From Gordionus sp. m RMFG-2023 (Eukaryota; Nematomorpha; Gordioida; Chordodea; Parachordodidae): a stretch of DNA of 64,000 nucleotides. The stretch lies in the NCBI RefSeq assembly GCF_954871325.1, contig NC_088776.1:40194569-40258568 (forward strand). Direction: 5' to 3'. The translations under genes were made by a program, and so were the position numbers. The notes beneath the pieces were generated by a model. It did not search any database. It was given only the letters and a program-made list of their open reading frames with translations, and had not been told where the DNA came from. Of this stretch, positions 38,416 through 51,300 are shown piece by piece (positions within the stretch are counted from its first letter, which is position 1; the number at the start of each line of letters is the position of its first letter).

Positions 38416-38572
38416 TATATAGATGATAAGTATTTTTTATAAAAAAACACAAACCGATAATTTTTAATAAATTAATTAATGATTTTTAATCGTATAAATT
38501 TGAATACCGATAATTGCGAAATTTTTTAAATTTTTGGTCCCATGCTTTCACAATTAAACGGTTTAGACTGTA

Positions 38573-39383
38573 CATTAATATTTTATTTAAAAAGTTTTTT
38601 TGCGAAATTTTAGTGGTTATTTTAAATAAATATCATTTTCCTTATATGGCATTATTTTATAATTTCTATAGCTTTTAGCAAGGATAAAATTGCTGTTATA
38701 TTATAAAATTCTATATATGTTCAAAAATTTGTTATCTTTTAATTAATCATTTGAATTAGTTCTATTTTAATTCTAAACAAAAAAAATGCAAAATCAAAGG
38801 ACGAACTTGGTAAAAATATTCTTCTAATTTTTTGATAAGAAAATCAAGAAGATAAAAACTTTTGGATTGGGGTTTATTAATATATTTTTTATTAGCTATG
38901 AGGGTATTGCATTTGAATTAGATTCTAAATTTGCATAGTACATTATTTTGATTACCGGATACATGTATATTATAATTAATTAATAACTATAATAAAAGAT
39001 AAAATTCTATTGACATAAACCCGGCTGAAGGCCGGGCAAAAGCATGCCGAAAGCTCAATAAAGAGGGTATGAGAAGCGAAGTATTTTATATGTATAATAA
39101 AAAAATTTATAATATCTTTTAAAATTTATAACCAATATTTGTAAAAAGCAAGCAAATCTATATTATAATATAGATGGATATGAATAAAAAAATATTTAAG
39201 CACATCTTACAAAAATATATATTTGCTTGTTTTATTGATGATGGTTTAAATTTGAAAGCACTTAAAGTTTTAGGTACACGTTTAACAATGTCATTTTTTG
39301 GCGGCTTACCTGATTATTAGCCATTTTAGCTTTTACGCTTCAAAATCAGCTGGGAATAGTTAAAATTTTATTAATTATATAAA
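38573..39383. other. Stretch upstream of the PCGF gene
   Basis: No gene is seen. At 39,010-39,095 there is a GC-richer patch with CCCGGCTGAAGGCCGGG and GAAGCGAAG, like the hairpin regions near the ends of the hAT elements at 22,824 and 55,226; it is probably the relic of such an end. An in-frame stop at 39,372 lies just before the PCGF start codon. Confidence 0.5.
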
Positions 39384-42300
39384 ATGATGATGCTTCACAA
39401 TAATTCTATTACTGCTAAGCAAAAGTTACCATTTATACCAGCTCACTTATTTAAATTTGAAGAAGATGAAAAACCAGTTAATTTTTATATATAATAAATA
39501 TATTTTTTATTTATATTAGATCCAAATTCCTATTAAATCACTAAATGAACACTTAATTTGTTCATTGTGTGATGGTTATTTTGTTGATGCCACTGCAATT
39601 ATAGAATGCCTACATACATGTACATAATTAATTGAATTTTACAAATTATTGATAATATATATTGCTATATTAAATATATGCCTTAATGTTTTGGTGGTCA
39701 TACTAATAATTGGATAGTTATAAATATAATTTAAACAAATAGAGTGTGTTTTTATTATATAAATTGCTTCTTTTTTTAATTAATTATATACTTCGAGGCC
39801 TCATACTTTTCTACTCAGGAATAAATTCTAAAAAAAATTAAAATTTTTTTATTTTTCCTTCAAGATTTGTATTTTTTGACACTTGAGCCCATCTCTAGTC
39901 AGCTCATTGAGATACCTAGACACTTTATAACTCTTTATTTTTTTATAGATATTTTTAGTTTGGGTTAAGTCCTACAACAAATTAGAATATTATGCATTTA
40001 CATATTAAATTAATAATTTGAACTAGGTATCTTCTCAGCCAAATATAAATCAACTAGATCAGGTAACTTATGAAAAATTTTTTGGGTCTGTCAATTTATG
40101 CTAAATATTTTTTTCTTGCATTTTTAATAATGTCTTTAAACAATGAATAATATAAATTTATGATATTTCCTTCACAAAAAATAATAAACTGGGTAGTAAT
40201 AGGTTAATTTTTGGCCTGGTTGGTCAATCTTATATCAGATTTTTTAGGCTGGATCATAAATTTTTGACATTTTTTGTATAGGCATGCGGATCTTTAATTG
40301 GAACATTTATTTATTTTTACATTAATATTCATTTTCCTATGAAATTTATGAATTGTTTATCATAATTTACCCAATAATGTATGATTATTTTGATTTGCTA
40401 ATTTCTATAAATTATATTTGGAATTTGTCCATGCTTAAATCTCAAGAATAAATTAGTAAGGTTAATGTTACCCCAATTGCCACCAACATCTTAAAAATAT
40501 TATGTGATGAAGTATACCACAAGTGCCTTGGGTTAAATATCAGAAATGATTTTAATGAGGAGTTTTACATCTAAAGATTTCACCAATATTTCTAAGCATC
40601 AAATTTTCTCTTGATTGTATCTTATTTATTTTTGAAATATAATTTTGTCTTTTGGTCATTTTTTTGGTAATTGGAAAATAATTCCCAGAAAATAGTTCCC
40701 TGGAAAAAAACTTGTGGAAAATAATTCCAGTGTAAATTCCCCATTTTTTTTATTTTTAAAAATATAAAGTGCAAAATAATTCACCAGGGAAAAAAGCGAA
40801 AAAAATTCAACCCTTGTTTTTTTTAAAATATCAAAAATACCATTGCTATAAAAAAATAAAGGTATTTTTTATAAGATTTCTTCCAATCATTTTAAGCCTT
40901 TAAAATTCTTTCCCATAAATATCTAAATGTTGGGGAAAATGATTAAAGGCGAACAAAAATTTATTTAATTATCTTTTAATTACTTGAAACCTTAAGGGTT
41001 GAATTTAAAAAACATTTAGATTTATAAAACAGTGGCCTGCCTGTCAGGGCTAAAAATGATATGATTTTAAAAATCCTGGCCATTTTAAAAAATTAAAAAT
41101 CTGGGTCAGGCCATTATGTTAACTTACGATAATATTATCTTAATATAACAGAAACTAGGTAACTAGCAGGTAATTTAGGTTAGGGGTATGATATTGGCTG
41201 CATTCAAAGTGGAGACGGATCCGTTTTTTACATCCGTTCCGTCAAAGGTCAATTTCATTAAAAATGATATATATGTTCCTTCCGTATTAAAAACGGATCC
41301 GGCAAATTTTGAAGTCAAAACATTTTGACTTTTTGATCCAGCAAATTTTATAGAGCGTTATAACATTACTTATAATTTTTTAAATATTAAAATCAATATA
41401 TATATTCATTTTAATGAGATTGACTTTTGACGGAACGGATGTAAAAAACGGATCAGTCTCCACTTTGAATGCAGCCATAGAAAAGCATTCGTTTATTTTA
41501 TAATAATTTTTTTGCTTAAATTTCATCAAATCTGGGTTCGGAATAAAACCATAACTTTAATATGGTTTAGGGTTAATCGATAATATAAAAATTAGGTTAA
41601 GCTTAGTTTTTATAGCAGTGTCTTGGTTCGACTTAATTTTGATATTAAGTTGCTGTTTAGCCTAGATTAAACAGCTTTTGAATTAGGACACCCTATTTCG
41701 GTTTGTTTAAGGTATTTGGTGGCTATGCCATGTTATTTTCCGTATATATTTTCTTGTTTTATTTTTTAATTTTTTTTCGTTTTTAAAAAAATAAATGTTT
41801 TCTTTTGCTTTTTAGGCTGTTTAGTAATAAGTCTAACCAAGACATACCCTAACTACTTTTTATTATTTATAATTTTGGATAGTAATCTTATTTGGGAAAT
41901 CTTTTTCAGGAATATATTTTCCCAGAATTTTTTTTATTTTGTTGATTTTCTTAAAATTTCTAAATATATCATTTGAAGAATTTTATTTTGGGGATATATT
42001 TATAGAAATTTTTTTCTCTTTTCACAAATTGATATTTTTTTAGGACCAAAAAAACGGAATATTTTCCGGCAAATTTTATATGTATATTCCAGGGTTTCTT
42101 TTTTTTTCCAAACTGTTTTTTCTTGGATTTTTTTCCAGAGAATTTTTTCCCTAGATTTCATTTCTTTAGTTCCCCTTTTTGGCCATTTATTTGACTATTT
42201 TTTAGTCATCTTTAGGGATTCTATTCATACATAATCGCCATTTTTAATACATTGCATCGTTATACCCTTTTAAATGCTTGTATAATACCTAATCTTATTT

Positions 42301-45300
42301 TTAATATATTTTATTTTTATCAAATATAAAATATATTTTGGCCATCCAAAACATATAAAGTGAAACAAATTAAAAAAAATTTTTTTAAATGAAAACTATT
42401 TATTGTAAAAAAATATATTTAATATCAAATTATTAATGCGAAAAGATTAGGACTGGATGGATGTGAATGTTTTATGTTTTAGGCATTCATGGACACATTT
42501 CATCCAATGATAGTGTAGTTAGGATGTAATATTGTCTTCTATTTTTATTTTAAAAAATATATGATTTGTTTATTTTGGAAGGCTATCTCCAAAATTTGAA
42601 GAAGAAAAAAATTCACGAATTTACAAAAATTTAATGAAAATAAATCTCAAAAATTTAAAGTACGGCGTTAAAATTTTAAAATTTGTATTAGTTTTATAAC
42701 TTTTCAAAAAAATAGTTTACGACATAGATAAACATTAGGGTGAATTCACAGTAGAGAGCGACAGCGACACGACAATCACCACACGACATTAGGCGACAGA
42801 GCAGCTGATTTGTCGTAAGCGACATAGCATTCATAGTAGTAGCGACAAGCATTTTTTTTTCAGAATATTTTTATAGAAATAAATTACCTTGGCAATTATA
42901 GCTTATATTTTAAAAATATTATTCCATTTTTTTATATTGATTTGTAATGATATAATAAAAAGAAAGTTTTATTTATTATATGTGTATTAATATGATTAAA
43001 ATAATAGAAAACATAAATCTATACCCCAAGGATATACAAGATCATAAACAAAATAATTATTTATGTAATCCTCAATCTATAAAAAAAACCCTCAAAAGTT
43101 TCTAAAGATATTAGAGATGCCTTTTCTGAATATTTTTATAGAAATAAATTACCTTGGCAATTATAGCTTATATTTTAAAAATATTATTCTATTTTTTTAT
43201 ATTGATTTGTAATGATATAATAAAAAGAAAGTTTTATTTATTATATGTGTCTTAATATGATTAAAATAATAGAAAAAATAAATCTATACCCCAAGGGTAT
43301 ACAAGATCATAAACAAAATAATTATTTATGTAATCCTCAATCTATAAAAAAAACCCTCAAAAGTTTCTAATGATATTAGAGATGCCTTTTCTGAATAGTT
43401 TTAGAGAAATAAAATTATCAAGGCTATTAGAGCTTAATAATATAATAAATTTCAAAAATATTACTCTATTTTTTTTATATTGATTTGTAATAATTTAATA
43501 AAAAGAAAGTTTATTTATTATATATGTCATAAATATAATTAAAATAATATAAAAGCCCTCCAATGAAATAATAACAATATATAATATTTTTCATTCTTCT
43601 TCATCAGTGTCAAAGTTGAAGAGAATATCAAAAATAATTTTAATAAGCTTCTTCTTTCCCCTTTCTGATCTTTTTGCCAGGGTCTGCTCAAGCATCACAT
43701 TGATCCAAGAATTTGTTGATTTTCTGCTTTCTTTTATTCTTTCAATTTCAAGAACTTGAACAAATAAATCTAGTTTAAAATAATAATATATTTACAAATG
43801 CAAATTACCTTGATCAATATCTCTCTTTTTAATTAACTTTTTGCCAGGTACATAAGATTCACTAGTTGATGGTGATGCTAAATATATAATATTATTATTT
43901 ATATAAAATATAATCACCATCATTCCTAACATCTGTAGATTGACTCTGACTAGTCTCTACACATTCAATTTCAACAGCTATATAATAATAAAAATTTTAA
44001 CAAAAATTAGTATATTTACCATCTTCATATTGGAAATTTCCACTCATCTGTTCAAACATTGCTCTAGCAATGTTTGCTTCACCAATATTAGGTATAAGAG
44101 GTTTTATTTTTATTTTTATAATCAAAAATTTACTTGCAAATTTTGTATTTCGGCCATATTGTAGTTAATGTCGTATGGAAAAAAACAAAATGATTTGTAA
44201 CTTGATTTTTAAGTTTAATGCGACAAATTTGGTGGGATTGTCGTGTCGCGTCGCAAAAGCTCACTATGAATAGTCATTGGCAATTACATATATTTGTATT
44301 TTGTCGTGTCGCTGTCGCTCTCTACTGTGAATTCACCCTTATATACTGCTCTTTTTTAAAATAAATTTCTAACTTCCATCGATGACGAAACTTTTATTTT
44401 ATATATATGATAAAAAGAAGCAGGATATTTATTTATCTTTATAAGCACTATTGCATATTTTATATTGAACTATACTTTAAAATTTTATTTTATCCTTATT
44501 TTATACACTTATCTATCAACCATAATATCAAAATTTTAAAAGTCTGCAAGAGTTGTATCGTTAAATATTTCTTAACGGAAAAGGAGAAAAGATCAATGTC
44601 CTCGTCTACCGATGTTTCCTGCCCGGTATGCCACGTTAAGGTTTCCGAAACTTGTCCCCTGTCTTCTTTACAGTTGGACCGAACTATCCAAGATATTCTT
44701 TACAAACTATTGCCAGAATGTGCTAAAGGTTGATTTATATATCTTAATTAAAATGCAAAAATCTTTATGTGATTAAGGGATATTATTTTAAGGGGATAGG
44801 GGAGACCAGGGTAATGAAAAATGACTTCTTTTCCAATATCCTTTATTGTAAATATCTATATCAAAAACAAATCATATACAAATAATGAATCATGGCAAAA
44901 TGTCAGTTTACAAAGTAAAACATATGAAAAACAAAGAAAAATATTTTTCATATAAATCCTCAAAACAAAATAAAAATCAAAATTGCTTTACATTCTTTTG
45001 ATATTCGACATGCATAACTTATAAGATTGTCATATGATATTGTATAAAATTAAATATAAAATCTAGGAATCTACATTTAAACATTATTTGATTGACATTG
45101 GATATTATCAATCATTTCAAAAGCATTATAAAATGTTAAGGCAAAATATATATATATATAATGTAAAAATTCACAACTAAAACACAGGGCTAGTCGGCGC
45201 AATTTATGTCAAAATCACCATAACTCCGAAAATAATGATCGTATATGTTCTTGTAAAATACCAATCGATACCTTAATTACATGCCTATAAATAGACACTG

Positions 45301-48300
45301 TTATATTTTTTAAATATTTAATAATTTTTTTCTCCAAAATGTTTAAGTAAAAGTGATTATTAAATCTAGTAGCCCTAAACCCATGGTTAGTCAGATCATC
45401 GAAGGGGCTCGTCGAACAAAGTGGTTTATTAGGCTTCCTATGAGACTTAAAAAAAATTCTTCAGATTTTCATATATGCTTTATATAATATTCTATTTACA
45501 ATTATAACAAATAAAATAGCAATCTTTTTTGGCAGAGGACCAATGCGTCCAACCTTTACATACTTTGCATTGTAACCAATCTTCAAAATTATGAAAATTT
45601 TATACTCCTGTTTACATATAAAACAAACATTTTTATTAATATTTTAACAATGTGTCTCTTAGATTTTTTATTCTGCTGTTTTAAAAGCTGCTTCTTGAAT
45701 GGGGATGAGGTAAAAATCTAAGCTTTAATTTTTTTAAAACCTTTTTAATAGATAAACCATAAAAAGTTCTGCTTCATGAAATTAGATATTCAACCATTTT
45801 ATTTTCCTCCTCATTATCAAATATTTTTTGTTTATTATCTTGGGCATAGTGTCAGCCATTTTATATTTTTTATAATGTCTTAAAAAATTTGTAGTATTTA
45901 GGTACACTTAATAAAATATATAATAAATTATCACAAAATTTATATAATTCTATATTTAAATATATAACATTAATTGGAAGTTATTATCAGGCTAAAACAA
46001 ATATCCTGGTAACTAAAATGTTCAAATATATTTAAATGTAATAATTTGAATTATATTATATTGTCAATTAAAATAGATATACATAAGAAAATCTTTGTTT
46101 GCTAGATATAATTCATTTTTAATAATTGATCTTATTATCAGGCTAATATATATATATAAGTTCATATCTGATGATTAAATTTAATTTGAATAAATATAAT
46201 GGTTGCTGCCTCTCTCAAGGGGCTTATTATTTTATTTTTTTATGTATTTTTTTTCTGCTTATTATTTTTATATTAATATAGATTGGTTCTTTTTCTGATT
46301 GGTTAATTTTTTATTTTATTTTTAAATTATTATATCTTTTTTTAAATTTAATTTCTAAAATTTGTATACAACGTTTATATATGGGAGGGGGGGGGGAGAG
46401 AATAGGAGAATTTTGCCTACAAATTTTTTAAAAATATTTTTTTTTAAAATAATTCTTAGTTTCTATTATTATTAGATTATGTATATACAATATAATTCAT
46501 TCCATACAAACTTATTATTATTTCCTTTTTTTAAAATGAATATTTTTAAAGTAGGTGTATATACTCAAAATGATGAAGCAACTCATGATTTTTGTCTAAA
46601 TAACCAATTAATTCCGTCAGAAATACAATATTAATATAAAAAATAACAAAAAAATAATAATAATCCCCCAGGAGAAGCAGCAGCCATTAACAATATATAT
46701 TTGTATATATCACAATATATATATGTGTATATAAAAATTTTAGTTTGCAAGATATTTATTTAGGTTTGATATTATATTAAAATTGAAATGCATTTTGAAA
46801 AGGTACATTGATTAATTTATATAATAATTATCATGATGTTACTTTTCTTGATGACATGCCATTTTCATACAATTTTATTGCTTCTTCATAATTCTTTATG
46901 GTAAAAATTTTCATATTTTCATATTTTGATTTTTTTATTATTTGAGTACCATAATAATATTACAAAAATTAATTGATTGATTGCGCCGATTCTACTAAAC
47001 CCAATGATGGTAAATAAAAGGTTTTCCGGGTTTATTACTTCTCCAAATTTTCCCTATTTTATTTAGTTTTATTTCTTAACATATATTCAAGCCTCACATA
47101 TCAATCTGAAATTTTCTTAAAAATTAAAATAGTTTTAACTTTCATTCATCCTCCTTTTTTGTCATGTTTAATTTTTTAATACAATCTAATAATGTAAAGT
47201 GAAAATAGGTCAAAAACATGTAATAACAAATAAAAATATAAATAGCTAAATAATATAAATTATTTTCTTCCCCGAATATGGATATCATAAAATTTTATTT
47301 TAGGACAAAATTTTAATTAATAATCGTTGCTGGTTTTAAAATAAAATCCGCTGAACCGACAAGCCCTTTGCACATACTAGCCTTGGTCTCCCCTACTCAG
47401 TATGGGTATCCGCTGATGCTTTAATTTTACCTATACTACTGGCCGACACTAAATTAGAATAAATCTTTAAAAAAATAAGAATTAATTCTTTTACCTTCTC
47501 ATATATCATCATGATTACAATCATAATTGAAAATATTTTGATTATTCGCCTGATTGACCATTTTCTGAACCCGGAAAACAGAAAAAAAATACAAAGATTC
47601 AGAAAATTTCCTTGCTGATAATGTGTAAAAATAAAAATTAATTTTTGACTAATTAATTTTATATTAATTATCCGGGAAAATAAAAATATTTTGGGCGAGA
47701 GGGATTCGAATGTTAATATGGATTGAAAAAAAAATACATGCGATGCAAACCAACTTTTATATTTTTTTAAAAAATAAACATTAAGGCTGTAGCTCATATC
47801 AAATTTCTGTTTCTAAATTAAGCATTATTTTCAGAAAGTATACTAGACTCCTGAAATTCATTTTTTAAAGCACTATACGATTTTTATTTGTAGGTTCGAG
47901 CACTGTCCAAATTTTTATTGTAATTAAAATCTTTATATAACGCATTTTTATAAAGTTTAATAAATTTTTAAATATCCATAATTGCTTTATCCTAATTCCA
48001 GAGAAGTTTTACATTCTCTTATTTTAATGTAAGAATAAAATCTTTTTAAACATTTTATAAGCGCGGCCCATTTTTTTTAATTAGGCCTTAGGAAAATAAT
48101 GATAGCTAGAAAGCTGAGCTATTGAATGGAACAAAAAATTCGTCTAGAAAAATGTATTTACGGTTTTTGAAAATTTTTATTAATATGAATAACATTAGGG
48201 TTCACTATTTTTAAACTTTTTACAACCTTAGAAAAACACCTTTTCTTAGGAGTTGGAACTCGGAACATTTTATTGTTAAATATTTTTCACAATAAATATA

Positions 48301-51300
48301 ATTAAATTAATATTTTTTATAAACGTTCCCTATATCAGTCTATCTAATTCAAAATTTAATTGTTTATAATTCACAGCAAGCCAAAAAAGGGAATTTAATG
48401 TTAGCTGTTGTTTTAGATAGTAGATCTCATTTGGTTACCCATACTGAAGCGGATATGCCCTTCACTGGATTCCTCTCAAAAGTCGATAAAGTTTTAGCTA
48501 TTATAGGCAGGTACAGAATGTACTTTTTCCAGAAAACAATACTTGTCACTCTTTTCTCCCTTTGTTTTTTTAGTATAATCTTTCATTTTAAGTGGTAAGG
48601 GGATCAAAGTGGATAAGTCCTAGTCGATAAATCTCCCCTTTCACAGACTAATACATATGTTGCCTGGGTGCATTGCTTGTCAGCAGATAGATATTAAAGA
48701 GGCTTCCATTGATGGTAGCCCCTTTCCGTGAGTTATCAGGGTTTGTTATATGATAAATGTCAGGGGATTCGACGATGGATATATACTCTCTACATATACC
48801 CAATGCAGAGAATAACCTGAATTTTGGGTCTGGGAAAATCTAAAGCCCTTTCGGCATTGCTATCGCTTTCAAGTAGTTAGTTTAATTTTCAAGACAAAAC
48901 TATATTCTTGAGGACTTAATTTAAGGCCCAGGTTTTTGGATAGGTTGACTGAAATATTTCTGCCCGGATATGTTAAGAAAATTAAAGGATTTATGATATG
49001 TCGATTTAAGATATTCAAATAAATGTATCTTTAAATCAACAAAGCGTCCCACTCAAATTATTTGTTTTTTGTTAGATAGTTAGCACTAATGTCCATTAAA
49101 AAATTTAAAAAATTATTTTAAGTCTATCGATGTTTTTTTAAAAAAATCTTTTTAAATTAAGACGAAGAGAACCGTAGGTTTGAGTTTTATCAAAATCGCG
49201 TCCACATGTTTAATCGCGATTGGGATGACGATACAAGGTACAACGTAAAAAACAAGCAAAATTTTGGCCATCATTTAACGTTACGTGACGCCAACGATAC
49301 AACCAACGAAAAATTTGCCGACTCCGACGATCCTTTGATCACATTTATTCTAATAGGAAAGTTTGATGTCATATTATATTTTTATATCCTGATAAAAAAA
49401 ATTTATTTTCAAACTACGATGATTTGTTATAATTTTAAATTATACAAGATCATTTAAACACGATCACTGTTGGGATCAAATATTGTTAAAGAATATGGTT
49501 TCCTCTAACTAAAATCAGACAAATTGCATTAGGGAAATTTTTTTAGGAAGTTAAAATATTCCATATTTCAAGTTGAGCAAAATTTTTGACATTTATTAGA
49601 ACTTCTTATCGCTTTAACCTAAAATAAATTTCGTTTATTGCAGAGATACACGATTATCGGCACCTATTATCAGCAAGGAGATTTAATATGCATAACTATG
49701 TAAAAATCAGAGCTGAGTCAAAAATGATTAATCATCATAAATTAAAAAAAAATATTCTAAGCCGATAAAAAAGAAAGGTGGTGCTGTTATTCTTTATTTT
49801 CTAATTTTTTTCACATTATTCTTTTCGGTATCATGTTAGTATTGGTTTGTTACTGTTACGAGCTAAAAGGATTATATTAGTGCATCTCTGATAAAAATTT
49901 AATGTAGAGGCTAAGTTCGGTATATAACTTATATATTTACAACAATTGAAGAAAAAAAGAGAATTGTATGGCACATTTCAAGACTTCGTCTTGAAAATAA
50001 TATTTTTATAGAATCGACGGTATGGGAATCGAATGAGGGTTGAAAATCTACCTTTTAAATTTAAAGTTGCTCAAGAAATAATAATAAAATTTTAAAATAA
50101 ATTTATTGTTACTCAAATCAAATTTAGGATTAATGAGCAATCCTTTGATCCCTTCTTAAACCGATTGGTGATATCAAATTTACAAAAATATTTAAGTATC
50201 AGAATCGGTAGATAAATTTAGAACCATAATTACTCAAAAACTATATTATAATTACTTACAAAATTTTTGTAATTAACTATAATTGTTAATTAAAAATGGT
50301 TTAATAACTAAATTTTCTAGAGCAATTAAAAATAGCATATAATATAATAATTATAATATTTTATTCTTTATATTGCAATTTTTTTATGCTTGAAAAATAA
50401 AATATAAAGGTTTTACTCTTTCAATATAAAGACAATATCATAAAACATTTTAATATAAATTATTATTAACATTATATTAATATATTTGATGTTAAGAAAT
50501 GCAATCAAATTCTGTCTGGAATATCATTTATAATGTCTAAATATAAATAGATATTAATAAGCATTAACATTTGAAGCATTTTTTTCGATCCTTCAATAAA
50601 TGATATTGAATATTTAATTAATATTTAAAAAGAACTTATAACTTTTTTAAAAAGTATTTATTTTCAAACAATCATTATTTAAACGTGTTCTATAATACTT
50701 ATTTAGCAAGTTGCAAAGCTAAATAGTCTTTCTACAGGTGCTGATGTATTCAGCAATGCTTTAGACTTTTTATAACAAAATTTATAATTACATAATTAAC
50801 AATTTTAAGAAATTTCTGGTAAAGTTTGTTGGATATTTACAAGGTTTTTTCTCTAAAGAACAAAAAGTTAATATTTAAATATACCCTCATATGTTTTATG
50901 AAAATACATGGTTTGATTGTGGCCCTTTACGATTTGATCGCAGAGTGCACAAACAGCACATGTGGTTCTATCAGTTAATTAAAAAAAATTTAGATTGAAA
51001 TTGACAATTTATCTTTTGTCTGAAGAGATATTATCAGTTATAGTCAAAGTTCAGGGTAATATTAAGCGCATCCTTGAATTCACATTTCTAATTTCTCCCA
51101 TTTCATCAACATAATTATTTTATCGCTATCATTTTATATCAAGATGATTAATAAATATATTATAAGTTTATTTTTATTATTATTTAAGCATAAAGCATGC
51201 TGATCTATCTTATCAAGAACTCAAAGTCTCATCAACAAATACTGAAGATGGTTCTTTATTACGAGTTGAAAAAAATATCGAATCACCTGTTCCTAATGTC

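Larger units (their letters stand above)
32169..38572 (+). mobile_element. Tigger/pogo-like element carrying two nested hAT insertions
   Basis: The element is 32171-38570, flanked by TA. Its ends are imperfect inverted repeats: CAGCAAAAACCGCTTAATTG on the left, CAGTCTAAACCGTTTAATTG as the reverse complement of the right. The length of 6,400 bp falls to about 2,060 bp once the hAT element (34,381-38,407), the MITE (33,081-33,376) and their duplications are subtracted, a normal size for Tigger elements. A degraded transposase is readable on the plus strand. Confidence 0.88.
42735..44341 (-). mobile_element. PIF/Harbinger-type element with TTA TSD
   Basis: The element is 42738-44338 (1,601 bp), flanked by TTA on both sides, the usual Harbinger target duplication. 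Its 38-bp terminal inverted repeats are identical (GGGTGAATTCACAGTAGAGA and onward, ending in GACAA). It has a 264-bp internal tandem repeat and a small spliced minus-strand gene, but no room for the DDE transposase. It is thus non-autonomous. The perfect repeats suggest recent movement. It lies in PCGF intron 2. Confidence 0.93.
44797..47395 (-). mobile_element. Tigger/pogo-like element with TA TSD, internally deleted
   Basis: The element is 44799-47393 (2,595 bp), flanked by TA. Its ends read GGGGAGACCAGGG and, as the reverse complement of the right, GGGGAGACCAAGG. It holds pieces of a minus-strand transposase and a possible nested MITE. It lies in PCGF intron 3. Confidence 0.8.

Noticed and set aside
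47396-47797. Minus-strand open frame of 134 codons after the Tigger-like element
   Set aside because: Composition and residue content (I, F, K, L runs) are those of AT-rich noncoding DNA; no domain recognised.
48377-48510. Cassette exon of the PCGF gene
   Set aside because: PCGF exon 3 ends in phase 1 and would read into a TAG here, whereas exon 3 joins perfectly to 49,162 (G+AC, then RRFEFY).
49644-49783. PCGF exon 5 running through to a stop at about 49,768
   Set aside because: A GT at 49,700 (tat|gtaaaa) leaves phase 0, which fits the RAWUL exon at 51,196; reading through would lose the RAWUL domain. It could still be an alternative end.
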